DNA of 64,000 nt, taken from Oscillibacter sp. MSJ-31 (GTDB lineage: Bacteria; Bacillota; Clostridia; Oscillospirales; Oscillospiraceae). The stretch is from assembly GCF_018918025.1 (NCBI RefSeq), contig NZ_JAHLPT010000003.1, positions 62,001 to 126,000 on the forward strand, in the 5' to 3' direction. The position numbers and the translations under genes were made by a program. Below, piece by piece: positions 48,601-56,408 of this stretch. The notes under the pieces were generated by a model. That model was not told where the DNA came from. It made no database searches and saw only the letters and a list, made by a program, of their open reading frames with translations. Position 1 is the first letter of the stretch. Each line of letters opens with the position of its first letter.

Positions 48601-48630
48601 AAGAGCCCTCCGCAACCTGTCAGCTTTTGC

Positions 48631-48659
48631 ATGATAGCACGGAAGAGGCGTAATGTCAA
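48631..48659 (-). promoter_or_regulatory. Promoter of the five-tRNA array
   Basis: On the minus strand, TTGACA (48654-48659), 17 bp, TATCAT (48631-48636), about 30 bp upstream of tRNA-Gly. Confidence 0.8.
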
Positions 48660-48721
48660 GATGGAATTTTATACTTGCATCGCAAAATATGCGTTTTTCG
48701 GCATTCGCGATGAAAAATTGC

Positions 48722-48750
48722 TTGCAACCGCGCGGAAGTCATGGTATCAT
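48722..48750 (+). promoter_or_regulatory. Promoter facing the tRNA-Ser region
   Basis: TTGCAA (48722-48727), 17 bp, TATCAT (48745-48750). Transcription would begin within a few bases of the first tRNA-Ser 5'-half copy, as expected for the original tRNA-Ser promoter. Confidence 0.65.
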
Positions 48751-48760
48751 ACCATAGTAT

Positions 48761-48802
48761 GCAGCGGTATCGAAGTGGTCATAATGGGGCTGACTCGAAA
48801 TG
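48761..48802 (+). pseudogene. tRNA-Ser 5'-half relic, copy 1
   Basis: About 40 bp closely match the 5' half of tRNA-Ser(CGA), from the acceptor strand through the D arm to the anticodon loop CTCGAAA; then the match ends. The 3' side of the anticodon stem does not pair. It is followed at about 48831-48857 by a perfect hairpin GAAAACCCT/AGGGTTTTC, terminator-like. Confidence 0.8.
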
Positions 48803-48941
48803 CGCGTTGGCTCTGGCCGTTTTCTCCGCTGAAAACCCTTGATTTATAAGGGTTTTCGCCGGATCGAATTTCAAAATTTCATATTGTTCTTGCGTGTTTT
48901 TCTTGCATTTTCTCAGCGCACGGAAAACAGTTGAGATATAC

Positions 48942-48990
48942 GGAGGGCTATCGAAGAGGTCATAACGAGAACGACTCGAAATCGTGGTCG
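48942..48990 (+). pseudogene. tRNA-Ser 5'-half relic, copy 2
   Basis: A more diverged 5'-half copy. Its anticodon stem differs from the intact gene on both strands yet still pairs (ACGA-CTCGAAA-TCGT). A GCTAC-TCG-GTAGC stem resembling a serine variable arm follows, but no T arm or 3' acceptor. A CCCTTGATTTT hairpin like that of copy 1 is at about 49017-49036. Starts 181 bp after copy 1 and 180 bp before the intact gene. Confidence 0.75.
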
Positions 48991-49121
48991 CTACTCGGTA
49001 GCTCCCCAACCGGAATCCCTTGATTTTACGGGGTTTTTCGGGTATCCTTAACTTAATATTTTTCTTTGTTCTCCCCATCAGTTCTCCCCGTTTTCCGAGG
49101 TGCTGATGTTGAGATAAATAC

Positions 49122-49210
49122 GGAGCGGTATCGAAGTGGTCATAACGGGACTGACTCGAAATCAGTTGAACCGCAAGGTTCCGTGGGTTCGAATCCCACC
49201 CGCTCCGCCA
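49122..49210 (+). tRNA. tRNA-Ser (CGA), probable attachment site of the mobile element
   Basis: Complete 89-nt cloverleaf with long variable arm: anticodon stem-loop ACTGA-CTCGAAA-TCAGT, variable arm AACC-GCAA-GGTT, T-loop GGTTCGAATCC, encoded CCA. The integrase gene ends 47 bp beyond its 3' end, the normal geometry for tRNA-directed integration. Confidence 0.95.
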
Positions 49211-49218
49211 GAAACCTC

Positions 49219-49258
49219 GCCAGTAGTCGGTTTTTCCGGCTACTGGCTTTTCTTTTTC
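49219..49258. terminator. Terminator after tRNA-Ser
   Basis: A 12-bp stem (49219-49230 with 49236-49247, one G-U) followed by TTTTCTTTTTC. It reaches the convergent integrase stop codon. Confidence 0.85.
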
Positions 49259-50417
49259 AATTCTGCGCAAAGCCCAAGCCGTTGAGCATTGCATCCGCAG
49301 AGGTCAGCTTTGAGCTGTAATCCAGATGTGCGTAGATGTTTGCCGTAGTTGAAAAGTCGCTATGACCAAGCCACTCCTGAATCTGCTTCATAGGCACACC
49401 GTTTGCCAAAAGGAGCGAAGCACAGCTATGCCGGAGATCGTGATACCTGATCTGTCTCATGCCGTTTGCCTTGAGAAGCTTCGGAAAGCTCTCTGTGACG
49501 TAATGCGGCTTGATCAGATCGCCAATCTCGTTGACACATACATACTCAAGGTAGTCCTTGATGTAGCTGCGTCCGCACAGGCGGCGGTTTTCCTGCTGCT
49601 CTTCTTTCAGAGCAAGAAGGCGTTCTCTCATGAACGGAACAAGAGGCAGTGTTCTCATACTCGATTTGGTCTTGGTGGTGTCCGAAGCGACCAGAATGCG
49701 CTTGCCGTCCAGATCACAGGAAGTAACCGTGTGCCGGATCGTGATGGTGTTCTGCTCAAAGTCAATGGCATCCCATTTCAGACCGATTGCCTCACTCCGG
49801 CGCAGACCGTAGAATGCGCCAAACAGGATCGGCAATTCGAGCTTGGTTCCCTTTGCGGCTTCAAAAAGAGCATTGACCTCTTCGGCATCATAAAAACTGC
49901 CAACATAGCGGTCTTTCTTCGGACGCTCAACCTTATCAGCCGGGTTTACATCGATCAGGTCAATCTTCACGGCATACTTGAGTGCCTTATGAATGTTGGC
50001 ATGATAATGGATGACCGAGGAAGCGCTGACACGCTCAAGCTCACTCAGATAAAACTCCTGAATATCCTTTGCGGTCAGATTCTTGAGTGTCACTTCTTTA
50101 TCACGGAAGTACGGCGATACGATTTTCTTAACCGTGGTCGAGTACGAGGCAAATGTCGGGACTGCAACCGAGCTTTTGATGATGTCGAGCCACTTTTCCA
50201 TATAGTCCGCGAACAGAATGTCTCCGTTCATGACCTTCGGCTCTTCGGGATTGAAATTGCGTCGTGCGTCCATCAGGATCGCCTCGGCGCGTTTTTTGTT
50301 TCCCTTGACAGCAAGTCCGGTAGAAATCCACTTGGTCTTTCGCTTTCCAAGCGAGTCAGTGTAGTTCAACACGGCGTAGTAATATCCGCTTTTTTCGCGG
50401 AGATGTCCTGCTACCAT
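49257..50417 (-). CDS. int: Tyrosine recombinase (phage/ICE integrase)
   Basis: Catalyses site-specific integration and excision. The 386-aa protein has an N-terminal AP2-like arm-binding domain (residues about 1-60) and a SAM-like core-binding domain (65-165). The catalytic domain contains Arg206 (YGLRRSEA), His326 and Arg329 (YHDLRHS), His352 (LGHSD) and nucleophile Tyr362 (NIYAHLD). Start ATG 50415-50417 follows GAAGGAGG. The C-terminus abuts tRNA-Ser, the likely attachment site. Confidence 0.95.
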   Translation of the reverse strand: MVAGHLREKSGYYYAVLNYTDSLGKRKTKWISTGLAVKGNKKRAEAILMDARRNFNPEEPKVMNGDILFADYMEKWLDIIKSSVAVPTFASYSTTVKKIVSPYFRDKEVTLKNLTAKDIQEFYLSELERVSASSVIHYHANIHKALKYAVKIDLIDVNPADKVERPKKDRYVGSFYDAEEVNALFEAAKGTKLELPILFGAFYGLRRSEAIGLKWDAIDFEQNTITIRHTVTSCDLDGKRILVASDTTKTKSSMRTLPLVPFMRERLLALKEEQQENRRLCGRSYIKDYLEYVCVNEIGDLIKPHYVTESFPKLLKANGMRQIRYHDLRHSCASLLLANGVPMKQIQEWLGHSDFSTTANIYAHLDYSSKLTSADAMLNGLGFAQN

Positions 50418-50539
50418 AATTATCCTCCTTCTTCGTAGCAGAGACACCTACCTTATACCGGGGTCTTATTATACCAGAACCGGGTTCGAATTGGAGGACC
50501 TCTGCCGAACATTTTTTGTAAACAATTTGAGTCCAAGCT

Positions 50540-50722
50540 TTATGCTGTGACCGTCTCCCCGCAGCCAATGCAGAGATAGGTAAAAAGATGAGCCTTCGGA
50601 ATACGATAGGCTCTGCCGACTTTGAGGCAACAGACTTTGCCTTCACGCAGGATGCGATAGCCGGTCTTCGTACTGATGCTGAGTATTTCACACATCTGCT
50701 CAATGGGATCGGCAAGCTTTGT
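50540..50722 (-). pseudogene. xis: Excisionase-type HTH protein, apparently truncated at its 5' end
   Basis: A minus-strand frame ending at TAA 50540-50542 encodes ADPIEQMCEILSISTKTGYR, then ILREGKVCCLKVGRAYRIPK and AHLFTYL. That is the MerR-like winged-helix of the ICE excisionase family (SISTKTGY...LREG...VGRAYRIP). The frame meets a TGA at 50723-50725 with no ATG before the conserved start of the domain. The only ATG (50693-50695) is inside the domain and lacks a ribosome site. The upstream DNA belongs to the restriction-endonuclease fragment, so the gene was probably cut there. A start outside ATG/GTG/TTG cannot be ruled out. Confidence 0.7.
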
Positions 50723-50726
50723 TCAA

Positions 50727-51326
50727 GGATCGTTTGTCGGTCATCATCGGCAGGAAGTATTGTCTGAGTGTGATCCAGTTGAGGCAATGCGTTACTTCGA
50801 GGGACTTACCGGAAGGAGCATTTATGCGAATCACGCCGAAGTCGAAGAGTATGTGCTTATTCATCCAACACACCCGGTTTTAGACCGCGAAAATGCACTG
50901 CGGGAGGATATTGCACAGACGGAGCATCAGTATGAAACGGTTAATCTGAGTCTATTGACGCGCGACGGAGTACCAGGTCAGCGTTCGGGATTAAATTGGG
51001 GACAGCGACCAAACAGAAATCCGAATGAGGCTTATATACATCTACCAAGACGCATAGCCAAGAGTGGTTTTTTTCCATTAGAAGAGAGACACTTCACAGC
51101 TATCACGGATGATCGTCATCAACTGATATTACGAGTTGAACAGCAAAATGACAAAGCAATTACCACACCAGCACGGAACAGTGATTTAGGTGAATACTTC
51201 CGAAACCGCTTAGGGCTTGCGAACGGCGAGTTTGTTACCCGTGATGCGCTTGATCGCTATGGGAGAACAGACGTAACATTTGTCAAACTGGATGAAGAGA
51301 CATATCTAATGGATTTCTCCGTATAA
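50727..51326 (+). pseudogene. C-terminal fragment of an NgoFVII-family restriction endonuclease
   Basis: About 200 residues, including ECDPVEAMRYFEGLTGRSIY, RSGLNWGQRPNRNPNEAYIH, TPARNSDLGEYFRNRLGL and RYGRTDVTFVKLDEETYLMD. These match the C-terminal specificity half of NgoFVII-type (PLD-family) endonucleases as I recall them. The N-terminal phospholipase-D catalytic half is missing; the frame opens at 50676 inside sequence that, read on the other strand, is the excisionase. It is convergent with the C5 methyltransferase, so this looks like a broken restriction-modification pair. Catalysis is not expected. Confidence 0.7.
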
Positions 51327-51361
51327 AACAACGGCATGACGTTTTGTCATGCCGTTGTTTT
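51327..51361. terminator. Bidirectional terminator between endonuclease fragment and methyltransferase
   Basis: A perfect 14-bp stem (51327-51340 with 51346-51359), T run on the plus side and AAAA on the other. Confidence 0.9.
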
Positions 51362-52413
51362 TATTCATCAATATTTGCGGGCATTGAATCGTATGGGATG
51401 CCAGCGAAGCTTTTCAGTATCGCTTCAAAGATAATCTGCGCACCACGACACGGTACTGCCATGCCAATTTGTTTGCGGACGCTCTCCTTATTTCCCTCAA
51501 AAATAAAGTCATCGGGAAATGTTTGGAGTCTTGCCCGTTCCCTGTTTGTCAACGCACGAGGCTCTGACCAATGATAGATATGCGTTCCTCCACCACCGCT
51601 TCCAGTAACAGTGTACGCCGGTTTACTTGGATCGAGTCTCTTATATATCTGGCTGATCTTTGCACCAGAAATATTCAGCTGCAGATTTTCGGGTAGGTCT
51701 GCGGTGAAGGCATTTTGCCCCGGTTTAATATACTTTAACCGTTCAACAACAGTTGCAGACTGCTTTGTTGCATCATTGTTTGGAGCGTCATCTGGGATAG
51801 GCGGAACTTCTATTGCCGTCTTACAGGTATTGTCGATTCCTGCATAAGGAGCGTATGAGGGGATTTTGAACTCTACATCAATATCATTTCTTATGCCGAC
51901 AATTATAATTCTGTGTCGGGCTTGTGGAATCCCGTAGTTTTCAAACTTGTACAAGTTGGGATAGAGTTTGTAACCGGCTTTACGCATCTCGTCGAGAATC
52001 TTTGTGAATGCCTTACCGTCATTTGCGTTACGAAGACCACCTACGTTTTCTGCAAGAAACCATTGCGGCTGATAGAGCTTCAAAACCTTAACGCCGTAGG
52101 AGTAAAGGGGGCCGTAAACACCGTCCATACCTTTTTGCTCACCAACAACACTGTAATCATTGCAGGGAAAACCGAATGCGAATGCATCGATGGGAGATAA
52201 CTTGGTCAAATCAAATTTTCTGACATCGGCATGGTAAACACTCGCCGGAGCGTCAGGACAGATGTTGCGACGGTACGTTTTACATGTATTCTCGTCATAA
52301 TCGTTTGCCCAAGCATGGACGATGCTATAGTTCGGATCACCTATGTCGGCATGGGTTGCTCCCCACGCGAGTCCTCCGGGTCCGCAGAAGAGTTCTCCTA
52401 ATTTGAAAATCAT
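51361..52413 (-). CDS. dcm: DNA (cytosine-5)-methyltransferase
   Basis: 350-aa C5 methyltransferase. Motif I is LGELFCGPGGLAWGA, motif IV GFPCNDYS with catalytic Cys84, motif VI ENVGGL (122-127), motif VIII QARHRIIIVG, and motif X lies near GMAVPCRGA. Complete length. The start overlaps the stop of the XRE controller by 4 bp. With the neighbouring NgoFVII-like fragment it would have been the modification half of a type II system. The recognition sequence cannot be read from the sequence, although NgoFVII itself is associated with GCSGC. Confidence 0.93.
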   Translation of the reverse strand: MIFKLGELFCGPGGLAWGATHADIGDPNYSIVHAWANDYDENTCKTYRRNICPDAPASVYHADVRKFDLTKLSPIDAFAFGFPCNDYSVVGEQKGMDGVYGPLYSYGVKVLKLYQPQWFLAENVGGLRNANDGKAFTKILDEMRKAGYKLYPNLYKFENYGIPQARHRIIIVGIRNDIDVEFKIPSYAPYAGIDNTCKTAIEVPPIPDDAPNNDATKQSATVVERLKYIKPGQNAFTADLPENLQLNISGAKISQIYKRLDPSKPAYTVTGSGGGGTHIYHWSEPRALTNRERARLQTFPDDFIFEGNKESVRKQIGMAVPCRGAQIIFEAILKSFAGIPYDSMPANIDE

Positions 52414-52745
52414 TGTTTCTTCCTTCCTTTCGTGAACAGATCTATTTGTTCTTGGGTGTTTTTTCTTTCGTCATCAGTAAGCAGATCTGCATTGTGAAAA
52501 ACCTGCTTGTAGGAAGAAAGAGCTTCATCATCCAGATAGCCAGCCATAATGAACAATTCAATGAGGTTGCAACCATAGAGCTTGGATAAAGACCGCAGAA
52601 CCGTCGGATTTACTCCTGACTGATTCTTGTTGTTTTCAATTCTGCTAAGAACGGAATTGCTGATTCCGGTTTTAACCTGTACATCTTTTAGGCTTAACCC
52701 GTTCTCTTCTCTTGCTTTTCTAAGAAAATCACCTATATTGTTCAT
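52410..52745 (-). CDS. XRE-family controller protein of the restriction-modification module
   Basis: 111-aa protein with an N-terminal HTH_3 domain (FLRKAREENGLSLKDVQVKT, then GISNSVLSRIENNKNQSG) and a helical C-terminal tail. It overlaps the methyltransferase start by 4 bp, typical of controller proteins that time methyltransferase expression. Its promoter carries clear inverted-repeat operators. GAGGTGG serves as ribosome site. Confidence 0.88.
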   Translation of the reverse strand: MNNIGDFLRKAREENGLSLKDVQVKTGISNSVLSRIENNKNQSGVNPTVLRSLSKLYGCNLIELFIMAGYLDDEALSSYKQVFHNADLLTDDERKNTQEQIDLFTKGRKKQ

Positions 52746-52766
52746 ACGACCACCTCACCATACTCA

Positions 52767-52833
52767 ATTATAGCATAATCGCTGCGAAAATGCAATAGTT
52801 TTTGCAAAATCGCTGCGGTAACGCAGCGATTTT
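52767..52833 (-). promoter_or_regulatory. Autoregulated promoter of the controller-methyltransferase operon
   Basis: On the minus strand, TTGCAT (52790-52795), 17 bp, TATAAT (52767-52772). A perfect 12-bp palindrome AAAATCGCTGCG/CGCAGCGATTTT (52806-52833) lies just upstream of -35, and a half-site AATCGCTGCG (52777-52786) lies inside the spacer. This gives an activator-like distal site and a repressor-like proximal half-site. Confidence 0.75.
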
Positions 52834-52854
52834 ACAAAAGCGTAATACATAGAA

Positions 52855-52904
52855 CAAAAAAAGAGCCTCTGCCGACACCCAACTGGGCATCGACAGAGGC
52901 TCTT
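52855..52904 (-). terminator. Terminator of the ICE transfer/accessory operon
   Basis: On the minus strand, an 11-bp outer stem (52894-52904 with 52861-52871), with an inner stem around CCCAACTGGG, is followed by seven T residues. It follows the leftmost gene of the operon. The stretch 52906-53029 between it and that gene shows no other feature. Confidence 0.85.
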
Positions 52905-53029
52905 GGCTTGTTCTCAGAGCATTCAAACAAGTGGCGAAATCGACACTTATTTGCGCTGTAAATTCGAATCCTCACAGGGAATATAATCACAAGGGGCAGT
53001 CAGTTTGTGAGGCTGGGAGGCTTGATATT

Positions 53030-53221
53030 TCAGCCCTTTTCGACCTCTAATTGTCTACTCTGCGGATGCTTCCGGGTGAAGCTCGGACAGGCAAGCAGTT
53101 CAGCCCGAAAGCTCTGTTTGCATCCGTGGATGCAGCGGACACAAAAGCGGTTATATCTCCGTCGTCCGCTGTCTCCGATGAAGAATGACCATTCCTGCCG
53201 CCATTTTTGGCTTCTGCTCAT
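53030..53221 (-). CDS. Small cysteine-containing conserved ICE protein
   Basis: 63-aa basic protein MSRSQKWRQEWSFFIGDSGR, with RRYNRFCVRCIHGCKQSFRA following. This type of short Cys-rich protein (annotated in some elements as cysteine-rich VLP) recurs at this place in Tn1549-like elements. CVRCIHGC could bind a metal. Its ATG overlaps the stop of the preceding gene (ATGA), which supports translation. Function unknown. Confidence 0.7.
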   Translation of the reverse strand: MSRSQKWRQEWSFFIGDSGRRRYNRFCVRCIHGCKQSFRAELLACPSFTRKHPQSRQLEVEKG

Positions 53222-54975
53222 AAGTCAAGCTCTCCTTTGTGCTTTTGGGGCGGGCAGCACTCCTTCTGTTTCTCACTCTTTGCGGACTTGAGCCGATCCA
53301 TGATAGATGACTTCTCACTTCGCTCCGGGACTTTATCTTCCTTCGGACCGTTATTGATGATCCCGTCAATCATGCCGTAATCATCCTCCATTGCCATCTC
53401 AGCCGACTTGAGATAGTTTTCCTTTTCAAGTGCCGCCATCCAGCTTTCCTTGCTGATGCCGAGCATCCCGCCCTTTGCAGCATGATCGGCAATTTCCTTG
53501 GCATCCACACACAAGCCTTCGGTGTTATCCGAATAGAGCCGGTAAACCTCGCAGCCCTTTTCGAGTGCCTTTTCAGCCGCTTCCTGACCGGCAGGAAGAA
53601 CACCAGCCCATGCGTAGCCGTAATTCTTCATGTCCTGCACGGAAAGCGCAGGATCAGGCATTTCCGGCACTTCCATGACTTCGAGCTTGAGAAGACGCAT
53701 TGTGTCATCATCAAAGCCGTTGTAGACCTGATCGAGAACCAGCTTGCCGCGCTCATCGACAATGATACAGGCGGCATCGTCTCCGTAGGTATCATGCTCC
53801 ATGAGGAAGAAGCTGTGACCGTCCACCTCTTTGTGGTCAATGGTGTGCCAAGTACCGATATGACCGGCAACTGCCAGACCGGAGGTGTCCATATTCATCT
53901 CAAAGTCTTTCTGCTCCACAGCTTCCTGCTTATGCTGTTCCTCACTGATCATGGGGATCGCCACGATTTTATCTCCCAGCTTTGCGAACATCTCCGGCTG
54001 TTTGAAGAACTCTGCATACTTGAGTGCAAGATCACCGTAGAGAGAACCAAAGCTGTCTTCCGCCAGCCCCACAACCATGAATGTTCCGGCAACAATGTCA
54101 TAGATGTCCCCGTCTTCATCTCGAAGGGCGCGGTTGAGGGGCAGACCTTCGAGCTTGGCTTCCCCATTGCAGACAATGGCAACCGGGTCATTAAACGGAT
54201 AAACAGCTTCGATACAACCGCCTACCATGCTTTGCAGGGAACTGAGATCAGAGCCGACATCGGCAATGCGCGGAGCTTTTTCCGGTTCAACCACCACAAC
54301 GGTCATTCTGCTGTCCTGCTCCTGAGACTCAGCAGAGCCGGTGATCCGGTATTCGTCGGGAATGTCATCCAGAGAACCGTCGAACTGCCTGTCCCAGCTA
54401 TCGCCGGTGCATCGGACATAACCGGCGTCGGTAAAGCGTCCCTGCTCATCCATTGCAATGTCGCGCCCATAGCGCTCATAGTCGATGTAGTCTGCCAACG
54501 GTCCGAGATCCTTTTCGGAGTAAATACCGATTTCGTGAGCATAGTAATAGCCAAGATCGGACTCGTCGTTGATACCAGGCATAACATCATAGCAATCCAG
54601 ATTGAAGGTCAGATTGATGAGATCGTCAATGTCGCTGACTTCATCGCATCCGGCTTCCATAATGGCAACGAGCTTTTCCTGATCGCTCAGGGAAAGCTCG
54701 TCAATCAAGGCGGCAAGGTAGTTGAGCTTATCAAGACTTTCGTACTCGCCAAGCATTTTCTGAACGCCATAGATCGGGCATTCATAGTCGGTAATAAACC
54801 ATTCCTCATAGGGCTGACCGAACTCATCCTTCGAGCCGATCCCGATGCGCTCAAAAACCTTCTGCATTTCTTCCTCGGTTGTGGGAAACTTCACCCATTC
54901 ACCGACCAGCTCACCCTCGTTGTACTTTCCGAGATTGGTGACAAAGGCTTCAAAATCTCCATCCAATACGGGCAT
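53218..54975 (-). CDS. ArdA-type antirestriction fusion protein
   Basis: 585-aa multidomain protein. Residues about 1-190 match ArdA DNA-mimic antirestriction proteins (FEAFVTNLGKYNEGELVGEW, many Asp/Glu, no basic patches). A middle region (about 215-330, with LNRALRDEDGDIYDIVAGTF) resembles DUF3846. The C-terminal region (from about 350 on) resembles DUF4316/YodL-type ICE domains and ends in a basic tail. ArdA blocks type I restriction of incoming DNA. The start is taken at the ATG 54973-54975, 6 bp after AGGAGG. The role of the fused domains is unknown. Confidence 0.75.
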   Translation of the reverse strand: MPVLDGDFEAFVTNLGKYNEGELVGEWVKFPTTEEEMQKVFERIGIGSKDEFGQPYEEWFITDYECPIYGVQKMLGEYESLDKLNYLAALIDELSLSDQEKLVAIMEAGCDEVSDIDDLINLTFNLDCYDVMPGINDESDLGYYYAHEIGIYSEKDLGPLADYIDYERYGRDIAMDEQGRFTDAGYVRCTGDSWDRQFDGSLDDIPDEYRITGSAESQEQDSRMTVVVVEPEKAPRIADVGSDLSSLQSMVGGCIEAVYPFNDPVAIVCNGEAKLEGLPLNRALRDEDGDIYDIVAGTFMVVGLAEDSFGSLYGDLALKYAEFFKQPEMFAKLGDKIVAIPMISEEQHKQEAVEQKDFEMNMDTSGLAVAGHIGTWHTIDHKEVDGHSFFLMEHDTYGDDAACIIVDERGKLVLDQVYNGFDDDTMRLLKLEVMEVPEMPDPALSVQDMKNYGYAWAGVLPAGQEAAEKALEKGCEVYRLYSDNTEGLCVDAKEIADHAAKGGMLGISKESWMAALEKENYLKSAEMAMEDDYGMIDGIINNGPKEDKVPERSEKSSIMDRLKSAKSEKQKECCPPQKHKGELDL

Positions 54976-54988
54976 AGGCATCCTCCTT

Positions 54989-55204
54989 TCAGTCATCCAT
55001 CATGCTGTCCGGCATGATGTAGAGTTCGTCAAACTCAGCGTCAGTCATCGCTTCGAGCTTCTGGACGGTTTTATACATCAGCTCTGCGATCTCGCCGTCC
55101 ATATCGTTCAAGGTGACGCTCTTCATATCGTCGATCAGTCGCTTCCGGCTGGAGGTGTTAAAGCAGCACATCAGGTTGGTTTCTTCCACGGTAAAGTTCT
55201 TCAT
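54989..55204 (-). CDS. tnpW: TnpW-family transposon protein
   Basis: 71-aa acidic protein: NLMCCFNTSSRKRLIDDM, then EIAELMYKTVQKLEAMTDAE. It matches the short TnpW family found in Tn1549-like elements as I recall it. 13 bp before the antirestriction gene and directly after the next one on the same strand, so part of one operon. Role unknown. Confidence 0.7.
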   Translation of the reverse strand: MKNFTVEETNLMCCFNTSSRKRLIDDMKSVTLNDMDGEIAELMYKTVQKLEAMTDAEFDELYIMPDSMMDD

Positions 55205-55205
55205 A

Positions 55206-56408
55206 TCAGAGTTCCATATCCTTTCCTTTTAATTTCTGCGGTTTCTGCGGCTGGGACGGCTGTGCTTTCTGTGAGGCTTTCAGCTTTTCCCGGATGGATT
55301 CACGGGCAGCAGGTTTTTTCGGAATGGTGTCATAAATCGCAATTCCCGCATCCTCCACAAAGTTGCGGACATAGGCAATGTCTTCACTGAATTTGAAGGG
55401 CTTGTCCGGTTTCGTGATGTCGGTCAGCTTGACCTCATTTGCGGTATAATCAACTGCGTCGATCCGGCACTTCATTCCGTCCATCATGAGGGTTGCGCCA
55501 ACGGGGATGTAATCTGCGCCCTTGAGGTCTTTGAAGGTATCGCCGTCCTTTGAGAGAAAGACATCTGCGCCGGACTGCCAGAGCTTTTTGGACGCAGCAA
55601 CCCACGCGCTTTCACGAAAGCCCGTGACCGGCATAGCGGACTTGCCGCGCACTTTCTTCTCCAGAACCTTTGTGCCGAGAAGAGGCGCGGCTTTTTCCGC
55701 GTCCTTGCCGTACAGCTCAAAATAGCCGTTCTGAGCAAAGCAGACCAGCGCTTCGGGATGCGCCTGTTTGACTGCCTCGTACTTGCGGAGTTCTGCAACG
55801 GGCAGAGGGGCAAGCACCTCCGTCCTCTCAGCCTCCGGCAGTCTGTCACGGCGGCTTTTCTGCTTGGTCAACACTTCCGCCAGAGCATCCGCGTCCTTCG
55901 GGAGCGTCCGGTGGGTTTTGACGCTGCCATGCTCACCAACCAGAGCCATTGCTGCATCGAAGCTGCTACGGCAGGGCGCGTCCAGCATATAGCCGTCCGC
56001 AAATGTCAGACGGTCATGATCCGGTGCGACAGAGTTCTGCGCCACATTCGCCGCCTGTTCGCGGTAATTGACCTCGAACACATCTCCGTACACCTTGCCT
56101 TTGCGCACTTCCTTCGGTATGATGACACGGGCAATGCACTCGTCACGGGTCTGCTCGGCATAGAACCGATAGGTGTTGTGATCCCTTGTTCCCTGAATGA
56201 AGACCTGATTCTCTCTGAGACAGTGCGTCCCATGCGGACGGCAGAACCACATCAGTACCTTGTCCTCTGGCTCCTTGCTTTCCGCTGCGCAGCGGATGAT
56301 GCGCTTGTCGATGTCAAAGTCCTCCTTGTAACTGTCTACATGGGAGTCCACCAGCTTTTTCAGCTCCGCGATAATATCCACGTTCGTATGTTTCTTCTTC
56401 ATAGGCAT
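55206..56408 (-). CDS. ICE accessory protein with MutS domain I-like segment
   Basis: 400-aa protein. Residues about 40-120 form one domain (VLMWFCRPHGTHCLRENQVF...RFYAEQTRDE). Residues about 210-290 contain YEAVKQAHPEALVCFAQNGY followed by FELYGKDAEKAAPLLG. This resembles the MutS N-terminal mismatch-recognition domain, whose FYELFG motif inserts into mispaired DNA (here YFELYG). No MutS ATPase domain is present. The C-terminal tail is Lys/Pro/Gln-rich. Start ATG 56406-56408 overlaps the preceding stop (TGATG). Function unknown; DNA binding is a reasonable guess. Confidence 0.65.
   Translation of the reverse strand: MPMKKKHTNVDIIAELKKLVDSHVDSYKEDFDIDKRIIRCAAESKEPEDKVLMWFCRPHGTHCLRENQVFIQGTRDHNTYRFYAEQTRDECIARVIIPKEVRKGKVYGDVFEVNYREQAANVAQNSVAPDHDRLTFADGYMLDAPCRSSFDAAMALVGEHGSVKTHRTLPKDADALAEVLTKQKSRRDRLPEAERTEVLAPLPVAELRKYEAVKQAHPEALVCFAQNGYFELYGKDAEKAAPLLGTKVLEKKVRGKSAMPVTGFRESAWVAASKKLWQSGADVFLSKDGDTFKDLKGADYIPVGATLMMDGMKCRIDAVDYTANEVKLTDITKPDKPFKFSEDIAYVRNFVEDAGIAIYDTIPKKPAARESIREKLKASQKAQPSQPQKPQKLKGKDMEL

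Noticed and set aside
48779-49294. Minus-strand protein with two repeats (SSQSRYDHFDTAPYL and SSRSRYDLFDSPPYI)
   Set aside because: The repeats are the antisense translation of the tRNA-Ser copies, a well-known source of false proteins of the WDSNPR type.
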